Assembly (NCBI GenBank): GCA_032358165.1
Contig: JAALGY010000008.1
Span: 1,178,001 to 1,242,000, forward strand
DNA: 64,000 bases
Direction of reading: 5' to 3'
Source of the DNA: Diplosphaera chodatii
Taxonomy: Eukaryota; Chlorophyta; Trebouxiophyceae; Prasiolales; Stichococcaceae
Part shown: piece after piece, positions 25,582-36,479 of the stretch
Numbering within the stretch: the first letter of the stretch is position 1
Layout of the letters: every line of letters starts with the position of its first letter
Position numbers and translations under genes: made by a program
Notes under the pieces: generated by a model
What the model was told of the DNA's origin: nothing
The model's input: only the letters and a program-made list of their open reading frames with translations
Databases searched by the model: none

Positions 25582-27539
25582 ATGGCGGCTTCAGCAGGGC
25601 CCAGCTCGCCAGCCCCTGGGCTTGCTTTCGACCCCGAGAAACATCAGGTGAGGAAGGTCCACCAAGGACACATTGGTGGCCAAGCAGGCACTCTTGACGG
25701 TCTGCATAGACAACCTGGCTGATAGCATGGCAAAGGTAGTGCTACGAGCGTCGATTTGTATCACACGTCAGGGGCCATTTCGGACCCTTGTGCATGCATG
25801 TCTCAAGTGATTCAGCACGCTTTGATGAGTTTTGCCTATCAGTAACGCTCCTGTGCTTGTGTGTACATGTGCCCTGCTTGCTCCTCTGTGTCAGAAGACC
25901 ATTCGGTTGAAGAGGGGCATGTCACCCGCACTCTCACACCAGTTGAAGCTAGCCATGTTGTAGCATCTAACATGTGGCGTGCTGCAGTTGAACTTGTCTG
26001 GGGATATCTGCTGCCTGGGTAAACATGGGTTTCGCAACATCAAGGGTGCTAGCATGTGTTCCTTCTGCAGTATGCGGGGGTTGTGTACAGAGACCCGGAG
26101 TCGCTGGAGGAGACGCCGCTGGTGCCGGGCATGACACCCACAGAGAACTCGCTGCGCTGGGGCTTTATCAACAAGGTCTTCGGCATTGTGGGGTGCCAGC
26201 TGGCGCTCACAGCGGTGAGGTCCCACGCTTGCCTCCTGCAACGCTTGATGAAGGTTCCAGGACGCGCAGCACGTGCCAGGCCTGTTATATGTAAGCTTCA
26301 TCTGCCGCTTGCAGGTGGTTGCAGCCGTCATCATGTTCAATCGGCCTGTACAGCAGTTTGTTCTGGGGAACATCGCAGTGCAGATTATATTTGCGCTGCT
26401 GCCATTCCTGGGTGAGTCAGCACTAAGATGAATGGCAAACAAATGGCAGACACCCTCACAAACCTCCAATCTCACCGTGTGCCATACTGACAGACTCTCG
26501 TGTCTCCACGCAGTCATGATTCCGCTATTCATCTACCGGAACAAGCACCCGACCAACCTTATATGCCTGGCCATCTTCGTGAGTCCTGCTGCGGGATTTA
26601 CATGCTGATGAGGCCTTTCGCAGCATGTGTTGCACTGTATTTGCTCATGACCGCATCTCTTGACGTTTCAAAGTTCATTCGCAGACTTTCTGCCTCAGCG
26701 TCAGTGTGGGCGCCGCTTGCTCAATTTATGCGCCTGAGATTGTGCTGGAAGCAGTGGTGATTACAGCGGCAATTGTCAGCGGGCTGGCAGCATACAGCTT
26801 CCATGCCACCCGCAAGGGCAAAGACTTCACGTGAGTATGGTGTTGTCTGCTACACACCGTGAGAAACTAGCCAGGCCCAGTAATCAGTTGCAGTGCGAAT
26901 GCATGGCATCGTACCTCGTACACTGATATTCTGGTGGCACACAGGTTTATGGGGCCGTTCTTGTTCTCAGCGCTGTGGGGTATGGTGCTGTGGGGCTTCA
27001 TCCAGATACTCTTCAGGTAGGGTAACTGCAGGGTCCACTTCGCTGCCCGGCAGCATACATTCACTGCGCAATGCAGCCATGGACGTAGTCATTGAGGGCT
27101 GTGCATGTGGTGCCGACACAGGCCAGGGCCAGTCGGGATGACGATCTACTCGCTGCTGGGCGCATTCCTGTTCAGTGCATACATTGTGTATGACGTGCAC
27201 CTCCTCATCGCCCGTGAGTATCCCGTGACGCACTGCCTAGCAGAAATCCACACCCGACCGCCAGCATGCTCAGTCCTGACCCAACGGCTCTGAACATGCG
27301 AAGCACCGACATATGTCTGTGTGTCTCGTGCAGGCCACTCGCTTGATGATTACATCTGGGCGTCAGTGGTCCTTTATCTGGACATCATCAACCTGTGAGC
27401 TGCCCCTGCTATATACACGCTTTGTGGTGATGTTGCATGAGCGTCGCGCTGTTAGATTGCTTCATTGCTCTGACACCGTGTTCTTGCCTGCAGGTTCCTG
27501 TACATTTTGCAGCTGTTGGGCCGGTCACAACGGAATTGA
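25582..27539 (+). CDS. LIFEGUARD/TMBIM-family (Bax inhibitor-1-like) membrane protein
   Basis: Seven-helix ER/Golgi/vacuolar membrane protein family affecting calcium leak and cell-death control. Exons: 25582..25647, 26071..26214, 26315..26411, 26514..26578, 26685..26830, 26945..27016, 27122..27213, 27334..27394, 27494..27539; 262 residues, typical length. After a short Pro-rich cytosolic tail, TENSLRWGFINKVFGIVG begins the membrane core. Later come GLAAYSFHATRKGKDFTFMG, SLLGAFLFSAYIVYDVHLLI and the C-terminal DDYIWASVVLYLDIINLFLY, all hallmarks of the LFG/TMBIM4 branch. TGTAA at 27661 ends the transcript 84 bases before the TIR element. Confidence 0.94.
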
Positions 27540-27660
27540 CGGGCCGCCAGCCAGCATGTGCCTCTTGTATGCCGTAGTAGCGACTGACAGGACGAGTGTA
27601 GGCTGCTGCATAGCATGTATAGGCGTCGTAGTTCGAGTCGTTGCTAGTGCACGGTCATGT

Positions 27661-27665
27661 TGTAA
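27661..27665 (+). terminator. Polyadenylation signal TGTAA of the TMBIM gene
   Basis: 122 bases past the stop codon and just before the TIR element. Confidence 0.65.
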
Positions 27666-27744
27666 GCTTTGAGACGACTTGTGCTAGGCCACAGCTACAC
27701 GATCTACATGACAGGGTTTGGCAATGACCCATGTGCCGGGGCTC

Positions 27745-28008
27745 CTAAATCAGGTCAAGATGCAGAGGGATATAATGATATAGTGCTGACGTGAGCCTTA
27801 AACCCTAACCCCTAAACAAAGCGTTTGAGCGTTTCTAGCCCGCGGAGACACAAGCGCGACGTGCCGCAGCGTTCAGCATGGTCGATTTAGCCGGGACCGC
27901 ATTGCTCAGTGCGTGGAATAGGCTGCATACGGTGCGGCGCCCCGCGGCGCGGCCCTCCGGGCCGGAGCGATTATTCGGTTAACGACCCCCTATCTTGACC
28001 TGATTTAG
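27745..28008. mobile_element. 264-bp MITE-like element with 17-bp perfect terminal inverted repeats
   Basis: The 17-mer ctaaatcaggtcaagat at 27745..27761 is repeated exactly, inverted, at 27992..28008. The interior is non-coding and holds a telomere-like ccctaacccctaaac block (27803..27817) and a GC-rich near-palindrome around 27935-27965. No clear target-site duplication was found. A non-autonomous DNA transposon is the simplest reading; a structured RNA or regulatory hairpin is the alternative. Confidence 0.6.
27799..27817 (+). repeat. Interstitial telomere-like motif
   Basis: Two near-copies of the plant/algal telomere repeat CCCTAAA (ttaaaccctaacccctaaac), inside the TIR element. It is too short to be a chromosome end. 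Confidence 0.6.
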
Positions 28009-28392
28009 CTGCTGCGCCCATGTGCATTGTTCGAAATTCCATCTGCATCCAGCGTGCTGAGGCTGGCCGAGGAGGCGAGGACCTTGCGAATCTGTTCATC
28101 ATTGTTACACACCTGATAACCTGCGTGCTGAGTGTCACAAATTGTCAGTGAAACAGATAGCTGTGTCGGTTCCAATCATAAGCCGCGGAGAAAGTGTTGC
28201 GCATAGTCAGAGCGCGCCGCCAGCAGTCACTGTACAACACAGATCAGCATCTTAGCTTCAGAGCCAGCCTTGCTTGTGCAGCAAGTCTGATCCCCACAGC
28301 ACGTTGAACATCTTCTAGTGGCCCAAGAGTCGATGAGTTTCAAGCCAGTGCTTGAACCATCAGTGGCAGTCCCTACGTGCCTGCACACCAGC
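28009..28392. other. 5' flank of the FHA-Pin1 gene
   Basis: No gene seen. An in-frame upstream ATG at 28333 would add 20 residues; the text following it resembles that after 28393, a small local duplication. Confidence 0.5.
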
Positions 28393-30027
28393 ATGAGCTT
28401 CAAACTGCCCCCTTGGGCTTCGCAGCCGTGCCGCACCGCCACACTTGAGGTGTGTATTGTGGCCGCTGCGATGGTTGTTGAAGCTCACGAGGCGCGACCT
28501 CAGTTTGTAGTGATGCCTGTCATGTGCGCAAGCGGTGAGCAACGTCTTGGCCTCTGCACGCAGTCGCACTCGGGCAGTGGAGCCACGGAGACGGTGCCGA
28601 TCGACAAGCAGCCAGCGTACGTGCTGGGTCGGCAGCCCAATGCGGTGGACGTCACTCTGGCGGAGCCATCGGCATCGCGGCAACACGCAGCGCTGGTACA
28701 CCATGAGGACGGCCGCCTGTTCCTGATCGACCTCGGATCGGTGAGCCACATCAGCGTGCGGATTGACGGTGTTGTCTTCGTCTTGACGCAGCGATGCCCA
28801 GCTTGGAGTGCAATGCATCTGATGCATGTAGTGTGGTTTGGTGTCCGCACATGAAACCTCCAGCGTATAAGGCCTGCAGACGCACGGCACGACGCTGGAC
28901 GGCTCGCCGGTGGCGCCCAACAAGCCAGTGCAGCTTCAAGACGGCGCCCGCCTGGCCTTTGGCACGTCGCCTGCCGCCACGCACATTGTGCGCTGCGAAT
29001 CCTCAGGTACCGCGATTGAGTCTGCGCCTGCAAGTAGTCTGCATATGTTCACAGTGACACGTCCAGCAGCACCCAAGGCCGAACGCGATGCCTGATGGAC
29101 ACCGCCGGTGAAGCTTGAGCACAACAAAGTCCCACGCAAGTTGAGCGGTCCGATGAGGGTTGGCAGCGGCAGGAATGACAGCGAGGCCCGGGCCGGTCAT
29201 TGGGTACCACGCCAGCAGCATCCGTTTCCGCGACAAACTATCCTTGCTACTTGGCGATGCACCAGCTCCCTGTGTTCGCCTCGACAGGTGAGAAGCGGCG
29301 GGGCCGGGACGATGACAGCGGCGCAGCAGAGAAGCGGCAGCAGCGGGACACAGTGCGCGCTTCGCACCTGCTGGTCAAGCACCGCGACTCACGGCGGCCC
29401 TCGTCCTGGAAGGAGGCCAACATCACACGCACCAAGGTGCAGCAGAACAGTAGGCAAAGCTCCGAGTGTGAGATCGCATTGTTGGTCATGTTCAGCCACG
29501 GTGCCTGCACACCCGCCATCAGCAGAGCGCAGGCGACCACTGCATCAGCGCCGGTGAGCATCTGGCAGTGTGCGAGACAGCATGACAACAAAGCACGCCG
29601 TTGCCCATAGTGTGTAACAACAACCCACACTTGTGCAGGAGGAGGCGCTGGCAATAATTCAGCAGTATAGGCAGCAGATCAGCAGTGGTGCGGCGGACTT
29701 CGGCACACTTGCTTCTACCGAGTCCCACTGCTCCAGCGCCAAGCGGGGCGGCGACCTGGGCCCCTTCGGGCCCGACCAGATGCAGAAGGCGTTTGAGGAT
29801 GTGAGCTGCTTGCTGCAATGCTGTGCACTGTCGGTATGGCTCCAATGGTAGTGACACTCTGTGTTGATGTATGTGGTGTAGTGCTGCTCAAGCAAGCTGA
29901 CATGAATGCAATTGACGGCGCTACTGTGCTTGATGCATCACAGGCGACGTATGCGCTGGAGGTCGGGCAGCTGTCGGAGCCGGTGTTCAGCGACTCGGGG
30001 GTGCACCTCATCCTTAGAACCGAATAG
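28393..30027 (+). CDS. FHA domain - Pin1-type parvulin peptidyl-prolyl isomerase fusion
   Basis: Predicted phospho-dependent prolyl isomerase, nuclear or cytosolic. Exons: 28393..28449, 28564..28740, 28880..29006, 29288..29436, 29639..29800, 29944..30027; 251 residues. An N-terminal FHA phosphothreonine-binding domain (~20-120) shows YVLGRQPN, SASRQHAALVH and THGTTLDGSPV. After a charged linker comes a complete Pin1 catalytic domain: RASHLLVKHRDSRRPSSW with the phosphate-binding basic cluster, SHCSSAKRGGDLGPF with the catalytic Cys201, QMQKAFEDATYALEVGQLS and DSGVHLILRTE at the end. The usual Pin1 WW domain is absent and FHA takes its place. The trypanosome parvulin PAR42 also has an FHA domain. 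Start at 28393 preferred because the MSFKLPPWA opening resembles other FHA proteins. Confidence 0.92.
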
Positions 30028-30245
30028 ATTGGCGTTGGCTTGACAGTGGGCAGCTGCCGCCCTTCTCCTTGACAACCATGGACCCGCGGGCAGCAGCCAG
30101 GCGAGGAGCAGGCAATGGTCGACGTGGGGTTCCAGACCCAATGCTGACCCAATGCTGAGCGTCGTTGCGGCCAAGCACATACAAGTACGCAGGGTTTGTG
30201 AACTGACAGCTGCACGGTTCCTGCATGATTGCTGTTACGGTAAGC

Positions 30246-33197
30246 TCAGCTGTTTGCCGCACGGCCCCTGCCACCGCCCCGTCCGCCTGCCCTGCTGCCA
30301 CGGCCGCGGCCTCTGCCTCCACGGCCACCACCCCTGCCCCCTCGCCTGCACATTAGCATGGTTGTGCTTGACAATAGAACAGCAGCTTTCAGAGGGCGGT
30401 CTGTACCGGTCGAACAGTATGCAGTAAGCAGTCAGCCTCAAGACTTCGACACCCACACAGACCAACGCACTGCCATCGTTGCACCTCTGCTGCTCGCTGC
30501 CGACCCGAATCTTGGGCAGTGCTGCCATGTTGCTGCCATCGATTGCAGATGTGTAGTAGCGCTGGTCGCGCTCCTTGCCGTGCACCGACGGCAGTGACTC
30601 CAGCCACTGGCACCACCGCTCGTCCAGTGGCCACTCCCTGGCACCTGCCAACCAGCCAGTGCAAGACCACATGGATGCTCACAATACCTGTGTACGCCCT
30701 ACTCTGCGCTCCATCCCAGACAGTTAACCCTGCCCTGTTCTGCCTTCAAGCCACCAAAGGCGAGCTGAACAGGCATACTGCATAGCCACCGCAAATGGCC
30801 CATCCCCTTGCCAGACAGACCTGTCCGCAGCAGGTCGAGGTAGCGTTCGCTCGGTGGGAGGCCGTCCTCGATCAGCCTGTGGTCTGGTGACACGAACGCG
30901 ATGCAGGGGACCGTGCCGCCGCTGTAGAGGCTCGCCATGAACTCCACTGGTCTGCAGCATCACTGAAGAGACTCAGCCACGACGCAATGTTGCCTATAGT
31001 TGTGGGTGCCAATGCACACCAAGCATGAGTCTTCAGCCAGCTGAACAGCACAAATCCAGGCTGGGTGGATGGATGCACACCTATACTCGTGCTCCATATT
31101 ACATAGCTTCGCTTGATCTGCGTAGTGCACGCGGTGCACCACGCCGTGCACGGCGTCCATGCCCGACGGCACCACCTCACCCTCCGCAACTTGCATGAGG
31201 TTGCCCATCGCACCTCTGCAGCCTCATGGAGACCCCACTGTTAGCATGGTCATGGCGTGCAGGGAGCTTGCATATCCATATCAACTGCCATGGCATCGGC
31301 GGGGTGAGCAGAGCTCGGTGTGCGCCAGCAACTCGTATGCACCTGTGATTGAAGGCCAGACGCCACCCTGGAAGCTTCGCTGTAGCAGGATGCAGCAGCC
31401 AGTTTTGGGTAGGATGTCGTGCGGGTGAGCTTGGTGAGTTCAACATGATCAGCATGATCAGCATGGTGAGTTCAACATGATCAGTGTACATGAGGAGGTG
31501 ACACCTGCATGCGACTCCAGTGGCGTGATGCCACGGGCGCCAGTGAGCTTTTTCGGAGAAATATTCGCTCCGAATGCGAAGTAATAAATGCAGTCAGCGC
31601 CAATACCATAACGGGATGCCTGCGATCAAGGTGCCAAGCCCAGTGGACGTCGGTCAGTATTTGACCCGATGCTTGACCTGCCAGCACCGCGACCAGCATG
31701 CTGTCACCAGTGCGTAGTGCAGCAAAGGTTCTTGCAGCCGTGAAGGTGCACATGGTCGTCGTGCAACCAGCCTGAAGTGCAGGTAGCTGGAGCCTTGCAA
31801 CGCACCAGGCTCCCTGGCGGCATGACGGTGTCGCCCGTTGTGGCCACGTATGGCACGTCAAGCAGTGTCGGGTCTGTGGTGCCGCCCAGGGGCACCTCCC
31901 AGCGTATCCTGAATGGCTCATGGTAGCCGGTGCGGCTTATTAGCTGCACCGCTGCCACTCTGAAGCTGACCGGCTGCCAGCTGGCTGCCAGCTCCTGCGC
32001 AAGAGGACATACTGGGAGCGTGTGCATGCAGTGCTTGGCACACGACTGACGAGCGCATCACATCCTGTGCAACAGAGCCGCAGCTGCAGCGCAGCCTGTG
32101 CTGCACCAGCAACCTGTGCAGCAGCCTCCGCCTCTGCTGCGCTGCGCCACTGGCCCAGGGAGAAATGCGGCACAAACTTATTAATGCCGCGCTCTGGATC
32201 TGCGCTGAGCTCTGTGCAGCCGGGAAACGCTCGGACCAGCGCCGCCTGCAGCCGCGTCAGCTCTGCAAGCACACAACCAACGAACTGAGAGCCTCTGGCT
32301 ACCGGCAAACACCGCGACTGGCATTTACAGAATGATAACATGGCATTGCACGGGCTGCATCGAGGAAATGCAGTCAGGAGCTGCGCCAGCAATGAAAATC
32401 AATCTACCTTCAGACTGTGGGTCAAGCCACAACGTGGCACTGCTCTTGCCATGCACGAAGTGCTTAAAGGTGTTCAGCGTCACCTGGACAGGCTATGCCA
32501 CCAGGTCAGGGATGCTTGCAAGCGCAGCTGGCCCTGCAGATGCAGCGAATGTCCACCTGCACCTCAGCACACCTACGAGCTGCACCTGGAATGGCTGGAT
32601 GTCCCGCAGGGCTGACGCCGCAGTGGCTGCAGCTGCCTCAAATGTGCTGCCGGTATCCTCCAGAAATGGGTATAGCAGGTTTGCATGTGGCGGCCACCGC
32701 ACAAAGCCCTGCACACAACAACAAACCAGTATTTGGGACTGCTGCCGTTTTCCACGGCTAATTCTATGTTGAGCTGACCAACAGACTGCTCTGTGGTGCT
32801 TCGAATACATCTGTACCTTGTCCTTGAAGCAGCGGACCTCCTGCAACTGGGACCAAACCGAGCGCTCTGGAATCAAGCACAGGGCGCTGCTATGCGACTT
32901 CACTGGCTGTGGACCACCGCTCACGGTGCTGCTTGCGAATTGTTGCTGAGTGCTTCTGCCTCTGGCGCTATACGACGCATCTGCAGCATTTTCAGCTGGA
33001 TTGACATCAGAACTCCCGCCAGTTTGATGTCGCGCAGGCGGCTCCTTCAGACCAGGGTTTGATGCTGCGCAGGAGGCGGTCATGACTGCTCGTGTAAGCC
33101 TATGGCAGCGCACGACGGGTGCGCGGAGCAAACTTAGACATGCATGGTGGCTGCATGACGGCATTGGAAGCGACCGCAGGCATGACGCTGCCACCAT
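30246..33197 (-). CDS. 2H phosphoesterase - GGCT-like - RGG tail fusion protein
   Basis: Eleven exons join in phase: 33197..32817, 32708..32577, 32483..32408, 32262..32114, 31994..31806, 31619..31505, 31379..31343, 31215..31103, 30946..30821, 30644..30485, 30345..30246; 525 residues. An N-terminal Arg/Ser-rich leader is followed by a 2H (LigT/2'-5' RNA ligase-like) domain, residues ~105-305, with RWPPHANLLYPF and FVPHFSLGQW as the two His motifs (the first is HxN rather than HxT/S). A gamma-glutamylcyclotransferase fold follows (~310-480): YYFAFGANISPKKL, LPGWRLAFNHRGAMGNL, DAVHGVVHRVHYAD and PPSERYLDLLRTGAREWPLD. The GGCT catalytic Glu is not evident (MASLYSGG where MASEGG would be expected). 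The last exon is a pure RGG/GRG box. Role in RNA-end processing is inferred; substrate unknown. Confidence 0.85.
31433..31484. repeat. 20-bp direct repeat pair in an intron
   Basis: ggtgagttcaacatgatcag occurs at 31433..31452 and 31465..31484 inside intron 6 of the 2H-GGCT gene, separated by related atgatcagc text. A recent microduplication. Confidence 0.9.
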
Positions 33198-33469
33198 GCG
33201 GATCGATACCCAGGCAACTGCATGTGCGAAAGGATAATCAACTACTCAATACTGGGTGTTATCTGCTTTCCTGAGCAACCATTCCTATGCATGCTGGATC
33301 TGGCCACACACATCTGGGGATCTTGGAAAATATCTGATGGCAGCACGTGCACATGGTGCGTGACTTGCACCGCCATGGCGCCATTGCTGGTTCACGAGGC
33401 CGCAGCAAGACCCATGATGTCTCGGCATCTGTGAAATTCAAGCTGTGCGCTAGGGTGCACGGCTGCGCA
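33198..33469. promoter_or_regulatory. Divergent promoter region, 2H-GGCT / RETICULATA-related gene
   Basis: 272 bases separate the two start codons. No recognised element beyond the implied promoters. Confidence 0.5.
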
Positions 33470-35605
33470 ATGATCAGCGCTGTCGCTGCTACAAACCTGG
33501 CATCATCTGCGAGTCTGTCGTCTCGTGTGCAATCGTCCGTGTGGCAGCGATCGTGCCCGTTGACAGCCACTAGCAGCAGGGCATCAGCGTCCCTGCAGAT
33601 TCAGAGGGTTGTCGTCTCGCGACTAGCGCCATGTGTGCAGTCGACCCACTCCAGGTCGTCCAAGGGCTGCGCGCCTTTAGCAGCAACTGGTAGCGGTGGA
33701 GGCGATGGCCGGACGCCGCCTGCGCAGAAGAATACCGGTGGGAATGACGATGAGCAGCCTGCTGGGGATGCTGGCGATGCAGATGACATGGAAGGCATCA
33801 TGGCTGCGGTGGGGTGCAACTTGCATCATGCCGCCTTAGATATTACTTTTGACCCTGCATGCATGCTGCCCACAGGCAATGCATAGCTGAGCATCTGAGT
33901 CTGCATGCAGGCCGGCACGAGCTCTGCAGAGCTGCCAGCAGACTTGAGGGTGAGACTCGCTGCAATTGTGCAGCAGAGACATGCAAACAGACGCCGGGGT
34001 CCATCAGAACGTCTTGCAGCCTGCAATTCGAGCCCCGGATGCCCTCGCAGAACGCGCTGGCGAGAGGCACTTTGACAGCAGAGCTGCTGCGGCGGTGGCT
34101 GCGCCTGGTGAAGACGCCAGTGCTGGGACCATTGGCAAAGGCTGTGCCAGGGCTCAGGTACAACTTTGCATATGCCGCGTTTCACTCATGCAATGCAACG
34201 TTGAAAAACGCCGGGATGATGCTATCGCTGCAGCACCGATGACCTTGGGGCTGTGCAACAATGTGCAGGGACCGTATCCTGGGTAACCCACGCTTCCTAC
34301 TGGTGCTGGCAATTGAGGAAGCGATGGGCGTGTCTGCGAAGCTGAGTGCGGAGATCAACGCCCGCGGCGACAACTTCAAGAAGGTCTGGGGTGGTGGCGC
34401 TTGATGCGATGGGCCTGTATGGCCGTGCATCACCTGATGTGTGCTGCGCATGCGTTGAGCAGCAAGCAGATGGGCACCTGCGCTCTGCGGTTCCCCAGCA
34501 TTGGACGACCTGCCCTGCAGGAGATCAACTTCGTATTGTCGGATCTGGCGCTGGAGGTGGTGGGGGACGCCGCGATCGTGTGGCTGCTGAGCCCCAAGGC
34601 GGCCATCGCGCCACGGGCCGCCGGCGGCCTGTCCCGCTTCACCCTGTCGCTCCCGGGCTACTTCCTGCAGGTGAACGCAACATCAGGGCAGGTTCTGGCA
34701 CACACTGAAGCTGCGTCTGCATAGGCAAACGGGTGGCGAATGGCCGACTGTAACTCGGCCATTGGGAAAGTTGCCAGTGTGATGTGCAGGTCGGGGACTA
34801 CACCATGGCGCAGCGGGTGACGACATACCTGTACCGAGGCCTGCAGTTCCTTGCCGTTGGCTTTGGCGCGAGCGTGGTTGGTCATGGCCTCACCAAGTAC
34901 ATGGTGAGCTGTTATGATTCCGGGCAGATGGGGGCCCCAGGCCTCAATTCACGGTGCTGCTGTGACATCTGGCTCACCTGGCATCACGACAAACTGCAGC
35001 CGATGAGTTGGCGGCGCAGCATTTGCGCCTGCGACTGAGCCCGTCCTCACGGCCATCGCAGGTGGACAAGGCAGAAGCAGGCATGGCCGAGGCGGACAAG
35101 GGCAAGCCGCTTGCTTCGGTCTTGGTGCGTAACGCTGCGTGTGTCTTTGCACATGTGAGGTCATGTGTGCTCTGCAAACTGCATCGGGCTCATGTCAAAG
35201 GCACACCTGGTGGCATGGTGCAGGACAACTCGCTGGGGTGGGGCTCCTTCATGGCAGTTTCCAGCAACACGCGCTACCAGCTCGTGAACACAATCGAGGA
35301 GCGCCTGATGGTGCGACACTGATGTCACCCTTGTATAAGATCTCAGAATCTCCGGTTGATCAGCCATTGCAGGCTGGTATCGCAATACTGCCTTCAGCTG
35401 ATTTCTGAATATTTTCCAGCAGAATGTCATAGCTGGGTCGCGCAGCTCCAAGGCATGTGTCGTGATCGATGTTGCTCCTGTTCAGGACCCCTTCGTGCCC
35501 AGCATGGCGGTGAAGAACATGCTCACCTTCCTGCTGCGATTTGGCAACACCTTCATTGGCGGCGACCAGTGGGTCCGGTATGCTGCTCTCATCGGGCTGC
35601 AGTGA
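33470..35605 (+). CDS. RETICULATA-related (DUF3411) plastid envelope protein
   Basis: Family of plastid envelope membrane proteins affecting leaf/plastid development in plants; molecular activity unknown. Exons: 33470..33808, 33911..33949, 34051..34157, 34269..34383, 34521..34670, 34790..34903, 35062..35124, 35224..35310, 35486..35605; 377 residues. About 100 Ser/Ala/Arg-rich residues form a transit peptide. The core shows LPADLRNALARGTL, the DRILGNPRFLLVLAIEEAMG segment, INARGDNFKKEINFVLSDLALEVVGDAAIVWLL, YRGLQFLAVGFGASVVGHGLT and a C-terminal NMLTFLLRFGNTFIGGDQWVRY, which are family signatures. The final exon reads through its last GTATGC into QWVRYAALIGLQ and a TGA. Confidence 0.9.
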
Positions 35606-35926
35606 AACGCATGCAGCTGCAACAGCAGCTCAGATCAGCTGTCAGGAGACATCAGCGAAGCCACGGTGATAAACGGCCATCGGTGAGACAGCTTCAGCCA
35701 GCCAGTTTTGGATGACGATGCATGGGCCAGGAGCGTGTGCATGCTCAGTTTGAATTTGTAGCTAAAATCTGCGCAAGGTACACACTTCGAGGGCTGCCTT
35801 GCATTCGTACTGCTATGTGGATCTGCTTGCCAGCGCACCACATCAAATGATGTACTTTACAGACGAACTGGTCCAGGTGGTGCTGTACACCGCAGGTTTT
35901 GATTTCTGACCAGCCAAGCATCGGCA
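35606..35926. other. Convergent 3' flanks
   Basis: Ends of the RETICULATA-related gene (+) and the coiled-coil/acidic gene (-). Minus-strand polyadenylation signal (TTACA at 35857..35861). No gene seen. Confidence 0.6.
35857..35861 (-). terminator. Polyadenylation signal TGTAA of the coiled-coil/acidic gene
   Basis: 66 bases past the minus-strand stop at 35927. Confidence 0.6.
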
Positions 35927-36441
35927 TCAGTAGTCGTCCCAGCTGCTGTCCGTGTCATACGCTGCCGGTGTGTCACGCCGCTGTGGCTCGACCGGCTCAG
36001 AGTCTACATTCAGCACATTTTCGTCCCGCGTAGAGGACTCTGCATACTCTGCATCGTCGTCATCATCACCTGCACTTGCTGCAGCTGATGCAAACGCTCT
36101 GCTGTGGTCAACCTCCACAAGCGCAGCCTCTGGTGCTGAGCCGCTGCCCTCAGAACCCCCCGAAGCATCTGCGCCTTGTTCTGCGCCGGCTGGCTCATCT
36201 GCTGCAGCTATCACAGCGTCTGCGACTGAAAGCTGGGCCATGCTGCTTGCCAAGCCGGCATCCTCCGCCTCTAGCAGTGACTCGTCTGGTCTCCCATCAC
36301 TAGGGGTGTCAAGAAGTGCAACCGCAACTTCTTCTGCCTCACTGTCAGCTGCTGCAGCTGCTGTACCACTGGCACCTGTGCTGGTGTCATGCTTGCCTGG
36401 TGATAACCCATCGAAATGTCCATCTTCGCTGTCGCCGCCGC

Positions 36442-36479
<38 letters not shown>

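Noticed and set aside
27799..27817. Chromosome end
   Set aside because: Only two imperfect CCCTAAA units, flanked by genes on both sides and enclosed in a TIR element.
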